The notes beneath the pieces are model-generated. The model worked only from the letters and a program-made list of their open reading frames with translations. It ran no database searches and had not been told where the DNA came from. Of a stretch of DNA of 40,168 bases, positions 6,049 to 13,616 are shown one piece after another (position 1 is the first letter of the stretch; each line of letters begins with the position of its first letter). The position numbers were made by a program, and so were the translations under genes. The stretch is taken from NCBI GenBank assembly GCA_016295375.1, contig JAEDLI010000010.1, positions 1 through 40,168 on the forward strand, given 5' to 3'. Source of the DNA: Fibrobacter sp. Its GTDB lineage: Bacteria; Fibrobacterota; Fibrobacteria; Fibrobacterales; Fibrobacteraceae.

Positions 6049-7919
6049 ATCTTTCGAAAGAAAAATTTCTCATCAAGCGTCATTCTGAGCGAAGCCACGC
6101 AGTGGCAAAGTCGAAGAATCTAGGGCGTTGCGTCATTGCGAGCCTCGTTAGGGGCGCGGCAATCTCTTGCCTGCTTTTCCTTGCCGCCTGTGGCGACGAC
6201 CCTAAGGTGGGCGGCACCGAAGAAGACGCAGGCATCATCGCCATCGAAAACAAGACCGTGTCCGGAGTTTCCCAGAAGGGTCCCTTCGTGAATGGTTCCA
6301 GTGTAAAACTCTATGAAATGGACGGAGAGACCCTTGCTCCCACGGGCAAAAGTTTCCCTGGAAAGATTGCTAGCGATGATGGAAGGTTTACCGTACCCAG
6401 CATATCCCTTGCAAGTCAATATGCTCTTTTGGAAGCAAATGGCTACTTTCGTAATGAAATTACAGGAGGCAAGTCCAACGGGACAATTACCTTGAATGCC
6501 CTTACGGACTTAAGCGACCGCGAGAAGGTGAACATCAATTTGCTGACCCATCTAGAGTACGAAAGGGCACTCTATTTGGTGGGGACAGGCGTAAAGGTCT
6601 CTGAAGCCAAGAAACAGGCCGAATCTGAAATTCTGGACGCTTTTGAAATCAAGGGTGAATTTGAAAATTCTGAGGATTTGGATATTTTTAGCAGTGGCGA
6701 CGGGAATGCGGCCCTTTTGGCCTTCAGTGTGCTCATGCTAGGTAATCTTACCGAAGCGGACCTGACCGAACGCCTGACCAACTTTGCGACAGATGTTGAA
6801 CAGGATGGCAAGTGGGATGATGAAAAGACAAAAGCCATCATTGCCGACTGGGCTTCCGGTATGAGTCTAGCAGATGGCCTTGCTGGCATTCGTAATAATA
6901 TCGCTGGCTGGAATTTCTCCAATGATGTCCCTGCTTTTGAGAAGTATGTGAATAATTTCTGGTGGCAGAACTACGGACTGGGAACTTGCGACTCGAAACG
7001 TGAAGGGGAAATTCTGCAGGCCTCCAATCTGTTGAGCGCAAATAACGGGGTGCATTTTATTTGTAATAATGCAGCCTGGCGAGTGGCGACGGATTTAGAG
7101 AAGGATACATATAAATGGTTTGAACGCAAGGGAATTGAAGTTGCAAAAACAAGTAATACTGTACCAGAATGTGTAACAGGTTCTGTTATGAAGGGCTTTG
7201 TGACAAAAATGACTTATGAATGCAAGAATGGACAATGGCTAAAAACCTATTCTTTGAACGAGTCTGTGGAATATGGTAAATTGGAAGATAAGCGAGATGG
7301 AAGAATATATAGAACTGTACAAATAGGAGGACGTACTTGGATGGCCGAAAATTTGAAATATGCAGATAGTTTGAGTTATCCGAGCATGCTTGGGAAAAGT
7401 TGGTGTTATGATAACAATCCTGATAATTGCGAAAATTTTGGAAGACTGTATTCTTGGTTTGCTGCGATAGATTCAATTTTTTGGAGTGGTTTTTGGAGTG
7501 GTGAGACTTGCGATGAAGCTGAGGATTTTGGGTATTGTGTAATGCCAGAGGTAGTTCAGGGAATATGTCCAGAGGGCTGGCATGTTATGAATTCTTCCGA
7601 CTGGTACGATTTAAGAGAAACAATAGGACCTAAAGCGGAAGCTTTGCAGATGATTGGCAGCTCGGTATGGACTAATGCTTCTGATGATTATGGCTTTGGC
7701 TTGATGCCTGCTGGCAGAGTATTAGTTTACGAGAATGGCGAAGTGTCTTTTGAAGGGTTGGATAGTATTGCGAATCTTTGGGAAAGCGGTCGTGTTTTTC
7801 AGTGGGACGAACTTTGTTGTGCGGATAACATAATGATTAATGCTGATTCTTATTTGGGATCTTATCAAGATCATACAAATGATGGACGCTCCGTCCGTTG
7901 CGTCAAAGACGAAGAATAA
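6045..7919 (+). CDS. FISUMP-domain lipoprotein with repeat-encoded signal peptide
   Basis: The protein has 624 residues. Its C-terminal third (about 415-624) matches the Fibrobacter succinogenes major paralogous domain, TIGR02145: GGRTWMAENLKY, CPEGWHVMNSSDWYDL, GFGLMPAGR and a final DGRSVRCVKD. The lipobox LAAC ends at C49, so it should be an outer-membrane or surface lipoprotein. The part from about 60 to 160 (GVSQKGPFVNGSSVKLYE) looks like a carboxypeptidase-regulatory-like beta sandwich. The signal sequence is odd: residues 11-41 are encoded by two palindromic repeats (6078-6120 and 6131-6166), placing charged residues between the n-region MNLSKEKFLIK and the short hydrophobic run CLLFLAAC. 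Export may be weakened. The gene overlaps the TIGR02147 gene by 4 nt, and the pair may be co-expressed. The 3' half (from about 7080) is clearly more AT-rich than the 5' half. Confidence 0.88.
   Translation: MNLSKEKFLIKRHSERSHAVAKSKNLGRCVIASLVRGAAISCLLFLAACGDDPKVGGTEEDAGIIAIENKTVSGVSQKGPFVNGSSVKLYEMDGETLAPTGKSFPGKIASDDGRFTVPSISLASQYALLEANGYFRNEITGGKSNGTITLNALTDLSDREKVNINLLTHLEYERALYLVGTGVKVSEAKKQAESEILDAFEIKGEFENSEDLDIFSSGDGNAALLAFSVLMLGNLTEADLTERLTNFATDVEQDGKWDDEKTKAIIADWASGMSLADGLAGIRNNIAGWNFSNDVPAFEKYVNNFWWQNYGLGTCDSKREGEILQASNLLSANNGVHFICNNAAWRVATDLEKDTYKWFERKGIEVAKTSNTVPECVTGSVMKGFVTKMTYECKNGQWLKTYSLNESVEYGKLEDKRDGRIYRTVQIGGRTWMAENLKYADSLSYPSMLGKSWCYDNNPDNCENFGRLYSWFAAIDSIFWSGFWSGETCDEAEDFGYCVMPEVVQGICPEGWHVMNSSDWYDLRETIGPKAEALQMIGSSVWTNASDDYGFGLMPAGRVLVYENGEVSFEGLDSIANLWESGRVFQWDELCCADNIMINADSYLGSYQDHTNDGRSVRCVKDEE
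6078..6120 (+). repeat. GTCATTCTGAGCGAAG-type palindromic repeat inside a coding sequence
   Basis: The unit runs from CGTCATTCTGAGCGAAGC to TCGAAGAATC with complementary ends. It encodes RHSERSHAVAKSKN in the signal peptide region of the FISUMP lipoprotein. A related copy on the other strand lies at 26129-26161. Confidence 0.7.
6131..6166 (+). repeat. GTCATTGCGA-type palindromic repeat inside a coding sequence
   Basis: CGTCATTGCGAGCCTCG...GCGCGGCAATCTC closely matches the copy at 5945-5978. Here it encodes VIASLVRGAAIS, just before the lipobox of the FISUMP lipoprotein. Confidence 0.75.
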
Positions 7920-8054
7920 AGCGTTAGGGATAGCGAGCCTGCGAAGCGTGACCCCCTGGGGCGGAGACTTGCTTGTAAGGCTCCGTGAGCGAAGCGAGTA
8001 TAGCCCGACCCACGCCAGTGGGGAACGCCCAGATAAATTAATCGTGGAAACCTC
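7920..8054. other. GC-rich repeat-like spacer without a gene
   Basis: This stretch is rich in GCGAGC, GAGCGAAGCGAG and CCCACGCCAGTGGGG motifs and looks like dispersed intergenic repeat material. A plus-strand frame from 7840 to 8058 crosses it, but it overlaps the FISUMP gene and has no ribosome binding site, so I do not call it. Confidence 0.45.
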
Positions 8055-8085
8055 TTGACAAAGTCTTTCTGACAATTTATATTTA
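8055..8085 (+). promoter_or_regulatory. Near-consensus sigma70 promoter of the GNAT-like gene
   Basis: TTGACA (8055-8060), a 17-nt spacer and TATATT within TATATTTA (8078-8085) make this the best promoter in the window. It leaves a leader of about 78 nt before the ATG at 8170. Confidence 0.8.
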
Positions 8086-8130
8086 GTGCACAAGCGAGTA
8101 GAATTAGCTCGCAATGACAAACAACTAAAG

Positions 8131-8163
8131 CCCCGCTGTTTCAGCATGTCTGCGGGGGAGGAG
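8131..8163 (+). promoter_or_regulatory. Leader hairpin touching the Shine-Dalgarno of the GNAT-like gene
   Basis: CCCCGC (8131-8136) can pair with GCGGGG (8152-8157), whose end overlaps the purine run GGAGGAG (8157-8163) that is the ribosome binding site for 8170. A competing small hairpin GCTG-TTT-CAGC lies inside. The fold could limit translation. Confidence 0.4.
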
Positions 8164-8169
8164 TAGAAG

Positions 8170-8724
8170 ATGAATGATGCGAAAACTAGCGGTGTCGGTA
8201 TCTGGCTTGACGAAATTGTCCCATGCCTCAAGGATACTGAAACTGGTGAAATAAAGGAAACGGTTGTGTTCAGGATAGAAAGTCGGTCGTTCCTGAAAAA
8301 ATTCAACGAAAAGAATGGTTGGGGAATCAACTGGATTGAAGTTCCGGACAATGTCGAAATTTTCGCCCTTGCACTGAAGGAAAACAACGAAATACAGGGG
8401 CTTGTAGGGGTGAAAAATGACAAAAATTCTGTAGCGTCTTTTATTCATTGGGCTTGTACAGCACCTCGCAATAATAAGCATTTGAACGGTTCGCAAAAAT
8501 ACGTTGGGGTTGGTGGACATTTGTTCGCCATTGCTGCCGATAAGTCAATTCAGTGGGGATATCAAGGGGCGATTCATGGTTTTGCCCTTAACAAGGAACT
8601 ACTAAATCACTATATTGATGTGTTAGGAGCCATATTCTTGGGTTCATTGCACGAATACCATTTTTTCGTGAATGAAAAGGCGGCAAAACATCTTTTGGAG
8701 ACATACACCTATGAATGGAACTAA
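8170..8724 (+). CDS. GNAT-like acetyltransferase domain protein, first gene of a two-gene unit
   Basis: The 184-residue protein is not a family I can name for certain. The middle KYVGVGGHLFAIAADKSI (about 112-130) fits the acetyl-CoA pyrophosphate loop of GNAT enzymes (R/Q/K-x-x-G-x-G), and the following GFALNKELLNHYIDVLGA looks like the N...Y motif that closes the GNAT fold. HWACTAPRNN lies on the preceding strand. It ends with TYTYEWN. I recall similar proteins in Bacteroidota paired with a small downstream protein, but cannot check this. GGAGGAG stands 6 nt before the start. The last 14 nt overlap the next gene, indicating translational coupling. The substrate could be a protein, a tRNA or a small molecule. 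Confidence 0.6.
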   Translation: MNDAKTSGVGIWLDEIVPCLKDTETGEIKETVVFRIESRSFLKKFNEKNGWGINWIEVPDNVEIFALALKENNEIQGLVGVKNDKNSVASFIHWACTAPRNNKHLNGSQKYVGVGGHLFAIAADKSIQWGYQGAIHGFALNKELLNHYIDVLGAIFLGSLHEYHFFVNEKAAKHLLETYTYEWN

Positions 8725-8896
8725 AGGACCCGTCATCTTGGCGGAATCGATGGAGGCCTACAAGGCTGTTCCCGATCCGTACAAGGATGCTCCGTCGATG
8801 CATGTCAACCTTTTGGAATTGTCCCGCTATGCGGAAAGAGTCGGAAAGCCGATGTGCGAACTGACTCGGGAAGAAATTGATTTGTTCCGATTGTGA
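8711..8896 (+). CDS. Small protein (61 aa) overlapping the GNAT-like gene
   Basis: The start at 8711 (MNGTKGPVILAES) lies within the last codons of the upstream gene in another frame, giving a 14-nt overlap typical of coupled genes. The protein is acidic at its ends and should be mostly helical (NLLELSRYAERVGK, ELTREEIDLFRL). No domain is recognised. As the tightly coupled partner of an acetyltransferase-like protein it could be a specificity subunit, a substrate or an antitoxin; nothing in the sequence decides between them. A longer version from 8672 is less likely because its extra residues lie fully within the upstream gene. Confidence 0.65.
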   Translation: MNGTKGPVILAESMEAYKAVPDPYKDAPSMHVNLLELSRYAERVGKPMCELTREEIDLFRL

Positions 8897-8950
8897 TATT
8901 CTCTTCCTGCTTGGTAGAGAAAAATGGACATTCAAAGTTCTGTAAATTTG

Positions 8951-8958
8951 TATATTTA
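8951..8958 (+). promoter_or_regulatory. TATATTTA -10-type element of the DUF3300 gene
   Basis: TATATTTA stands 24 nt before the GTG start at 8983. A TGGACA lies 20 nt further up, at longer than normal spacing. Confidence 0.5.
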
Positions 8959-8982
8959 ACGGGAACCGCAAAGGAGGTTCCC

Positions 8983-10110
8983 GTGGACAGGTTGTTTTCG
9001 AGATTGCTGAATGTAATGGCCGCGTTGGTCCTTTGCCTTGGTGTTTCGGGCTTTGCCCAGGCCAACTACTCTACTTCGGAGCTGGACACCCTGGTGGCAA
9101 ACATCGCCCTTTACCCTGACCCGCTTTTGGTGCAGGTGCTGGATGCTTCCACCTACGGAAACCAGATTGCCCCCGCCGCACTGTGGGCGGAATCCCACAA
9201 GAACCTGAAGGGGGAGACCCTCGCCAACGCCATCGAGGAGGCGGACCTGCCCTATGACCCCAGCGTGCAGGCGCTTTTGCCGTTCCCGTCGGTGCTTTCC
9301 ATGATGAGCAAGTACCGCACCTGGACTGACCAGCTGGGCGACGCCGTCACCAACCAGAAAGAAGAGGTGATGGAGGCGGTGCAGCGCATGCGCCAGAAGG
9401 CTTACGACTACGGACACCTGAAGACAAACGAACAGGTGAAGGTGGAGGCCGGCGACAACATCACTATCTACCCGGTGCAAAAGGAATATGTGTATGTGCC
9501 GGTCTATAACCCCCGTGTGGTCTATTACGTGCGTTACGACGGCTATAGCCGTGTCTATTATGGTTCCGGCGTGTGGCTGGGCACCTGGTTCGGCGAGTGG
9601 GGCTGGGGCTCCTGCTGGATAGACTGGGGCCCCCGCGTTATCTACGTGCGGGATACCCGCTGGTATGCCCATCGGCCGATTCCCCGCCACCCCAGGCGCT
9701 ACCGTCCGCCCCATCATTTCAACAGCCCGCCTCCGAGAAGGCCCGCTCCGGCTCCCGCTCCTGCCGTACGGGTGGCGCCTGCTCCCTCTGGAGCCAGAAT
9801 GTCGACGGCACCTGCACCGGCGACATGTACAGTACCTGCACCTGCCACCCGTGTGATGACGGCGCCCGCTCCCCAGTCTTACCCTGCGGCTAGCCCTGCT
9901 TCGGCCCCTGCGGCAAGACGGCCAGCACCGGGCCCGGGCGGTATCGAACCGGAAAGGCTCCCGATCCGTTATGTGGACAGCGACGACGATTCCAGACGCT
10001 ACGACAACCGTCGTTACGATTCCAGGAACCAGGGAGGCTCCATCAGCCAGCCGGTCCCCAGGTCCAGGACTTCTTCGGCCCCGAAACCGAGACCTTCTGG
10101 CCGCCACTAG
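8983..10110 (+). CDS. DUF3300-type exported protein with Pro/Ala-rich tail
   Basis: The protein is 375 residues from a GTG start. That start is preferred over frames beginning at 8893 because AAGGAGG (8971-8977) stands 5 nt before it and it yields a clean signal peptide, MDRLFSRLLNVMAALVLCLG...AQA. The mature N terminus, LDTLVANIALYPDPLLVQVL, is the hallmark of DUF3300. It is followed by helices and then EYVYVPVYNPRVVYY (about 160-175) and a Trp/Gly-rich stretch. From about residue 245 the chain is low-complexity Pro/Ala/Arg/Ser and probably disordered. The cellular role of DUF3300 is not known to me. It is probably periplasmic or outer-membrane associated. Confidence 0.85.
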   Translation: MDRLFSRLLNVMAALVLCLGVSGFAQANYSTSELDTLVANIALYPDPLLVQVLDASTYGNQIAPAALWAESHKNLKGETLANAIEEADLPYDPSVQALLPFPSVLSMMSKYRTWTDQLGDAVTNQKEEVMEAVQRMRQKAYDYGHLKTNEQVKVEAGDNITIYPVQKEYVYVPVYNPRVVYYVRYDGYSRVYYGSGVWLGTWFGEWGWGSCWIDWGPRVIYVRDTRWYAHRPIPRHPRRYRPPHHFNSPPPRRPAPAPAPAVRVAPAPSGARMSTAPAPATCTVPAPATRVMTAPAPQSYPAASPASAPAARRPAPGPGGIEPERLPIRYVDSDDDSRRYDNRRYDSRNQGGSISQPVPRSRTSSAPKPRPSGRH

Positions 10111-10145
10111 TGCCGAAAAAGTCGCCTTAGGCCACCTTTTATTAC

Positions 10146-10192
10146 TATATTCAACAGACCCGCGAGGGTGCCCTGCGGCAGACGCCGCCGGG
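10146..10192 (+). promoter_or_regulatory. Possible tex promoter element and leader hairpin
   Basis: TATATTCA (10146-10153) resembles the -10 element seen elsewhere but lacks a clear -35. About 20 nt downstream a hairpin GCGGC-AGAC-GCCGC (10175-10188) is framed by CCCG and CGGG and followed by a short T-rich run. It could act as a weak terminator for the DUF3300 gene or as a tex leader structure. Confidence 0.35.
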
Positions 10193-10248
10193 TTGTTTAA
10201 CTTAGGGCCTTTTCGGAAGACTAGGACCCTCCAATCGGAAAATGAATT

Positions 10249-12654
10249 ATGGATTTTTCTGCCATTATTGCTGAAGAGCTGAAACTTGAAACTTGGCGCG
10301 TGGCCAAGGCCCTGGAACTCATGGACCAGGGGGGCACTATCCCCTTTATCGCCCGTTACCGCAAGGACCAGACGGGAACCCTGAATGAAATTGAACTCCG
10401 CGACATCAGCCACCGTCGCGACTACCTGCAGGAACTGACCGACCGCAAGGAGACCATCCTCAAGAGCATCGAGGAGCAGGGCAAGCTTACTCCCGAACTG
10501 AAGGCCCAGATCGAGGCCTGCAAGGACAAGACCCTCCTTGAAGATATTTACGCTCCCTACAAGCCCAAGAAGCGCACCCGCGCCACCATCGCCAAGGAAC
10601 TTGGCCTGGAACCGCTCGCCCGCCTGATGTGGGAACAGGAAGACACCAGCAATACCGCCGAAGAAATCGCCCGCATTTACCTCTCCGAAGAAAAGGGCCT
10701 GGCCGACCCGAAGGCCGCCCTCAAGGGTGCAGCCGACATCTTGGCCGAAGAAGTGGCCGACAACACGGAATTCCGCCAGTACCTCCGCACCCAGATGGAA
10801 AAGAAGGGCGTCATGGTCAGCAAGGTCAAGAAGGATTTCGAGAAGCAGGAGACCAAGTTCAAGGACTACTACGACTTCAGCGAACCCGTTTCCAAGATTC
10901 CGAGCCACCGTATGCTGGCGCTCCGCCGCGGCGAAAAGGAAAAGGTGCTCCGCCTTTCTATCGAAGTGCCTACCGAGGAGTTGGTGGGTTATCTGAAGGC
11001 CCAGGTCATCAAGAAGGATTCCGTATGGAAACCCTACCTGGAAGACATGTGCCAGGACGCCTGGGAACGCCTGCTGCAGCCCAGCATGGAAAGCGAAGTG
11101 CGCCTGCTTTTGAAGGACGCCGCCGAAGAGGAGGCCTTCAAGGTGTTCAGCAAGAACCTGCAGGACGTTTTGCTGGCCGCCCCCGCTGGCCACAAGGCCG
11201 TACTCGCCCTGGACCCCGGTTTCCGTACCGGTTGCAAGGTGGCCGTTCTGGACGAGAACGGCAAGTTCATGGACCATGGCGTGATTTACCCCCACGAACC
11301 CAAGAACGACAAGGCCGGCGCCTGCGTCTACCTGATGCAGCTTATCGACAAGTACAAGATTGACCTGATTGCCATCGGTAACGGGACTGCAAGTCGCGAG
11401 ACCGACGCCTTCTGTGGCGAGATGGCCCTGAAGTTCAAGGGCAAGGTTCCGCCCCGCGTTATTGTGAGCGAGGCGGGTGCTTCTGTCTATAGTGCCAGCA
11501 TGATTGCCATTCAGGAATTCCCGAAAGAAGACGTGACCACCCGTGGAGCCATTTCCATCGGTCGCCGTCTACAGGACCCCCTTGCCGAACTGGTGAAGGT
11601 GGACCCCCAGTCTATTGGCGTGGGCCAGTACCAGCACGACGTGAACCAGCGCGAACTGAAGAAGCGCCTGGACGAAGTGGTGGAAAGCTGCGTGAACATG
11701 GTGGGCGTAGACGTGAACAGCGCCTCCGCACCGCTCCTTTCCCACGTGGCGGGCCTGAGCAGCACCCTTTCCGAAGCCATTGTGAAGTACCGTGAAGAGA
11801 ACGGCGCTTACGCCAGCCGCGAAGCCCTGAAGAACGTGAAGGGCTTTGGTCCCAAGGCTTTTGAACAGGCCGCAGGCTTTATGCGTATCCCCGGTGCGGA
11901 AAACCCGCTGGACGATTCCGCCGTGCACCCCGAAAACTACGCCCTGGTGGAGAAGATGGCCGAAAAGGCCGGAGTCTCCGTGAAGGACATGGTGGGCAAC
12001 GCCGAAGCGGTGAAGGCCATCAACCTGGAAGAGTTCCTCTCCGACGAGGTGGGAAAGGCTACCCTGGACGACATTCTGAAGGAACTCCAGAAGCCCAGCC
12101 GTGACCCCCGTAAGGAATTCCGTTACGCCAAGTTCGATGAACGCATCAAGACCATCAACGACCTGGTGACGGGAAGCTGGATGGAAGGCGTGGTGACCAA
12201 CGTGGCGAACTTCGGTGCCTTCGTGGATATCGGTGTCCATCAGGACGGCCTGGTGCACGTGTCCGAAATCAGCGACAAGTTCATTGCCGACGCCAAGGAG
12301 GCCTTGACGGTGGGCGACATCGTGAAGGTCCGTGTGGTGGCGGTGGACGCAAACCAGAAGCGTATCAGCCTTTCCATGAAGCAGGAATCTACCGACGGTG
12401 TTGCCGGTGCAGGTGCCAGTGGCCCGCGCGGCCAGCGTGTCGGTGGACCTAAGGGCGGTTTCGGTGGCCGCGGCCGCGATAACCGCGGCGGACGCCCCCA
12501 GGGGGGCATCCAGGGCCACGCCACCATCGCCGACCTGAAGAACAAGATTGCCGGTAAGGAACGCCCGGGCCAGCAGCCGAAAAAGCCCGCCGCCCCCGTA
12601 CAGATCGGCAAGCTCAACTCCATGCTCAAGCAGATTATGAAAAAAGCGAAGTAG
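10249..12654 (+). CDS. tex: Tex family S1 RNA-binding transcription accessory protein
   Basis: The 801-residue protein has the full Tex layout. There is an N-terminal helical region (1-310) with GGTIPFIARYRKDQTG, a YqgF/RNase H-like domain starting at AVLALDPGFRTG (D322), and helix-hairpin-helix repeats (about 487-560, including NVKGFGPKAFEQAAGF). An S1 domain follows at about 641-710 (MEGVVTNVANFGAFVDIG, DGLVHVSEIS). The tail is Gly/Arg-rich (GGFGGRGRDNRGGRPQGG), an RNA-binding type extension that ends in a basic segment. Tex is a cytoplasmic nucleic acid-binding protein linked to transcription and RNA quality control. The ATG at 10249 matches the family start (MDFSAIIAEELKL); its ribosome binding site is weak. 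A hairpin and a strong terminator follow. Confidence 0.95.
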   Translation: MDFSAIIAEELKLETWRVAKALELMDQGGTIPFIARYRKDQTGTLNEIELRDISHRRDYLQELTDRKETILKSIEEQGKLTPELKAQIEACKDKTLLEDIYAPYKPKKRTRATIAKELGLEPLARLMWEQEDTSNTAEEIARIYLSEEKGLADPKAALKGAADILAEEVADNTEFRQYLRTQMEKKGVMVSKVKKDFEKQETKFKDYYDFSEPVSKIPSHRMLALRRGEKEKVLRLSIEVPTEELVGYLKAQVIKKDSVWKPYLEDMCQDAWERLLQPSMESEVRLLLKDAAEEEAFKVFSKNLQDVLLAAPAGHKAVLALDPGFRTGCKVAVLDENGKFMDHGVIYPHEPKNDKAGACVYLMQLIDKYKIDLIAIGNGTASRETDAFCGEMALKFKGKVPPRVIVSEAGASVYSASMIAIQEFPKEDVTTRGAISIGRRLQDPLAELVKVDPQSIGVGQYQHDVNQRELKKRLDEVVESCVNMVGVDVNSASAPLLSHVAGLSSTLSEAIVKYREENGAYASREALKNVKGFGPKAFEQAAGFMRIPGAENPLDDSAVHPENYALVEKMAEKAGVSVKDMVGNAEAVKAINLEEFLSDEVGKATLDDILKELQKPSRDPRKEFRYAKFDERIKTINDLVTGSWMEGVVTNVANFGAFVDIGVHQDGLVHVSEISDKFIADAKEALTVGDIVKVRVVAVDANQKRISLSMKQESTDGVAGAGASGPRGQRVGGPKGGFGGRGRDNRGGRPQGGIQGHATIADLKNKIAGKERPGQQPKKPAAPVQIGKLNSMLKQIMKKAK

Positions 12655-12696
12655 GCGAGAGATACAGAATTGCTCGCAATTCTGTATCCGAGCCGC
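12655..12696 (+). repeat. Hairpin element, copy 2 (conserved flanks and loop, variable stem)
   Basis: Just after the tex stop, GATACAGAATT (12661-12671) pairs perfectly with AATTCTGTATC (12678-12688) around the tip GCTCGC. Flanks GGCGAG and CGAGCCGC match the element at 4882-4933, while the stem is unrelated in sequence. Confidence 0.65.
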
Positions 12697-12780
12697 CCTG
12701 TGCTGCACGGCGAAGCTGTGGAAAGCGAAATAAGCCCGAAGTATCGGAGATGCCCGCATTCGCGGGTTTGACAGCAAACA

Positions 12781-12810
12781 AAAAAAGCCCGACCTAGGTC
12801 GGGCTTTTTA
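12781..12810 (+). terminator. Intrinsic terminator (bidirectional) after tex
   Basis: AAAAAAGCCCGACC and its complement GGTCGGGCTTTTT form a near-perfect palindrome with U-tracts on both strands. It would stop tex transcripts. A further hairpin CCCGC/GCGGG lies just upstream at 12753-12765. Confidence 0.85.
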
Positions 12811-12853
12811 ATCCTTAGATAAAACTAGAACTGTCGCTTCTGTGAGCAACAAA

Positions 12854-12875
12854 GCCCCAGTTATTAAACTGGGGC
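12854..12875 (-). terminator. Possible terminator of the Ala/Pro-rich protein gene
   Basis: GCCCCAGTT and AACTGGGGC pair around ATTA. Read on the minus strand the hairpin is followed by a T-rich run (TTTGTTG), so it could terminate the gene at 12939-13616. Confidence 0.5.
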
Positions 12876-12938
12876 GGTTGCGAGAGCGAGTGAGATTCCG
12901 GAGGAACTTCGCTCAAAAAGACGAACGAGCGGTCAGTA

Positions 12939-13616
12939 TCAATCCCCGGTGAAGATAATCACCAGCACGGACGCCACGAAGGCGGCGGACACGATCAGGA
13001 ATTCCCAGGGGTTTTCCATGATGGAGGACTTGGCAGAAGCGGTAGATTCTGCAGGCTGAGCGGCGGCCTCGGCCTTGGCGGCTTCTTCGGCGGCCTTCTT
13101 GTCGGCTTCGGACTGGGCGAGGGCGGCGCTGTCAACCGGAGCTTCTTCGGTCTTGGCTTCCAGCACTTCGGCGGAGTCGGCCTTGGCGGTATCTGCGGCG
13201 GCTACGGCTTCAGCCGGTGCGGCGGCAGCGGAGTCGGCGGGTGCGGCTGCTTCAGCAGGCTGAGCAGCGGAATCTGCAGGGACTGCGGCGGGAGCGGCAG
13301 CGGCTTCGGCAGCAGGCTGAGCAGCAGAATCAGCAGGGGCTGCGGCAGGAGCGGCAGCGGCTTCAGCAGGTGCGGCAGCAGGAGCAGCTTCGGCAGCGGG
13401 TGCCGGTGCGGCCTCAGCAGGGGCAGCAGCTGCGGGAGCAGCGGCTTCAGCAGCCGGGGCAGGAGCAGCAGCCGGGGCAGGAGCAGCAGCCGGTGCGGCG
13501 GCTTCGGTCTTTGCAGGAGCGGTAGCGGGGGCTGCGGCGGCAGGCTTTGCGGCATCGGCAGCAAAGGCAACGGCAGAAGCCAGTATGGTTGCCAGCAACA
13601 GATTCATAATCTTCAT
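12939..13616 (-). CDS. Ala/Pro/Glu-rich exported protein with C-terminal membrane segment
   Basis: The 225-residue protein has a signal peptide (MKIMNLLLATILASAVAFA, cut before ADAAK). A long low-complexity region of Ala, Pro and Glu with recurring ADSAAQPAEAAA units follows, then a charged stretch. It ends in a single hydrophobic segment (about 203-222, EFLIVSAAFVASVLVIIF). The layout suggests an inner-membrane anchored periplasmic stalk, but no domain is recognised. AGAGGA precedes the ATG at 13616. Codon usage is strongly GC-rich because of the Ala content; the long opposite-strand frames over this region are shadows of that. Confidence 0.75.
   Translation of the reverse strand: MKIMNLLLATILASAVAFAADAAKPAAAAPATAPAKTEAAAPAAAPAPAAAPAPAAEAAAPAAAAPAEAAPAPAAEAAPAAAPAEAAAAPAAAPADSAAQPAAEAAAAPAAVPADSAAQPAEAAAPADSAAAAPAEAVAAADTAKADSAEVLEAKTEEAPVDSAALAQSEADKKAAEEAAKAEAAAQPAESTASAKSSIMENPWEFLIVSAAFVASVLVIIFTGD

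Noticed and set aside
7840..8058. 72-codon plus-strand frame after the FISUMP gene
   Set aside because: It overlaps the FISUMP 3' end, has no ribosome binding site and consists mostly of repeat-like sequence.
8956..11295. Minus-strand open frame of 779 codons opposite the DUF3300 gene and tex
   Set aside because: It spans two real genes and their spacer on the other strand, with no recognisable domain and shadow-type composition.
13217..13525. Gln/Arg-rich frame opposite the Ala/Pro-rich protein
   Set aside because: The apparent poly-Gln is the complement of repeated Ala/Pro codons in the minus-strand gene with signal peptide and ribosome binding site.
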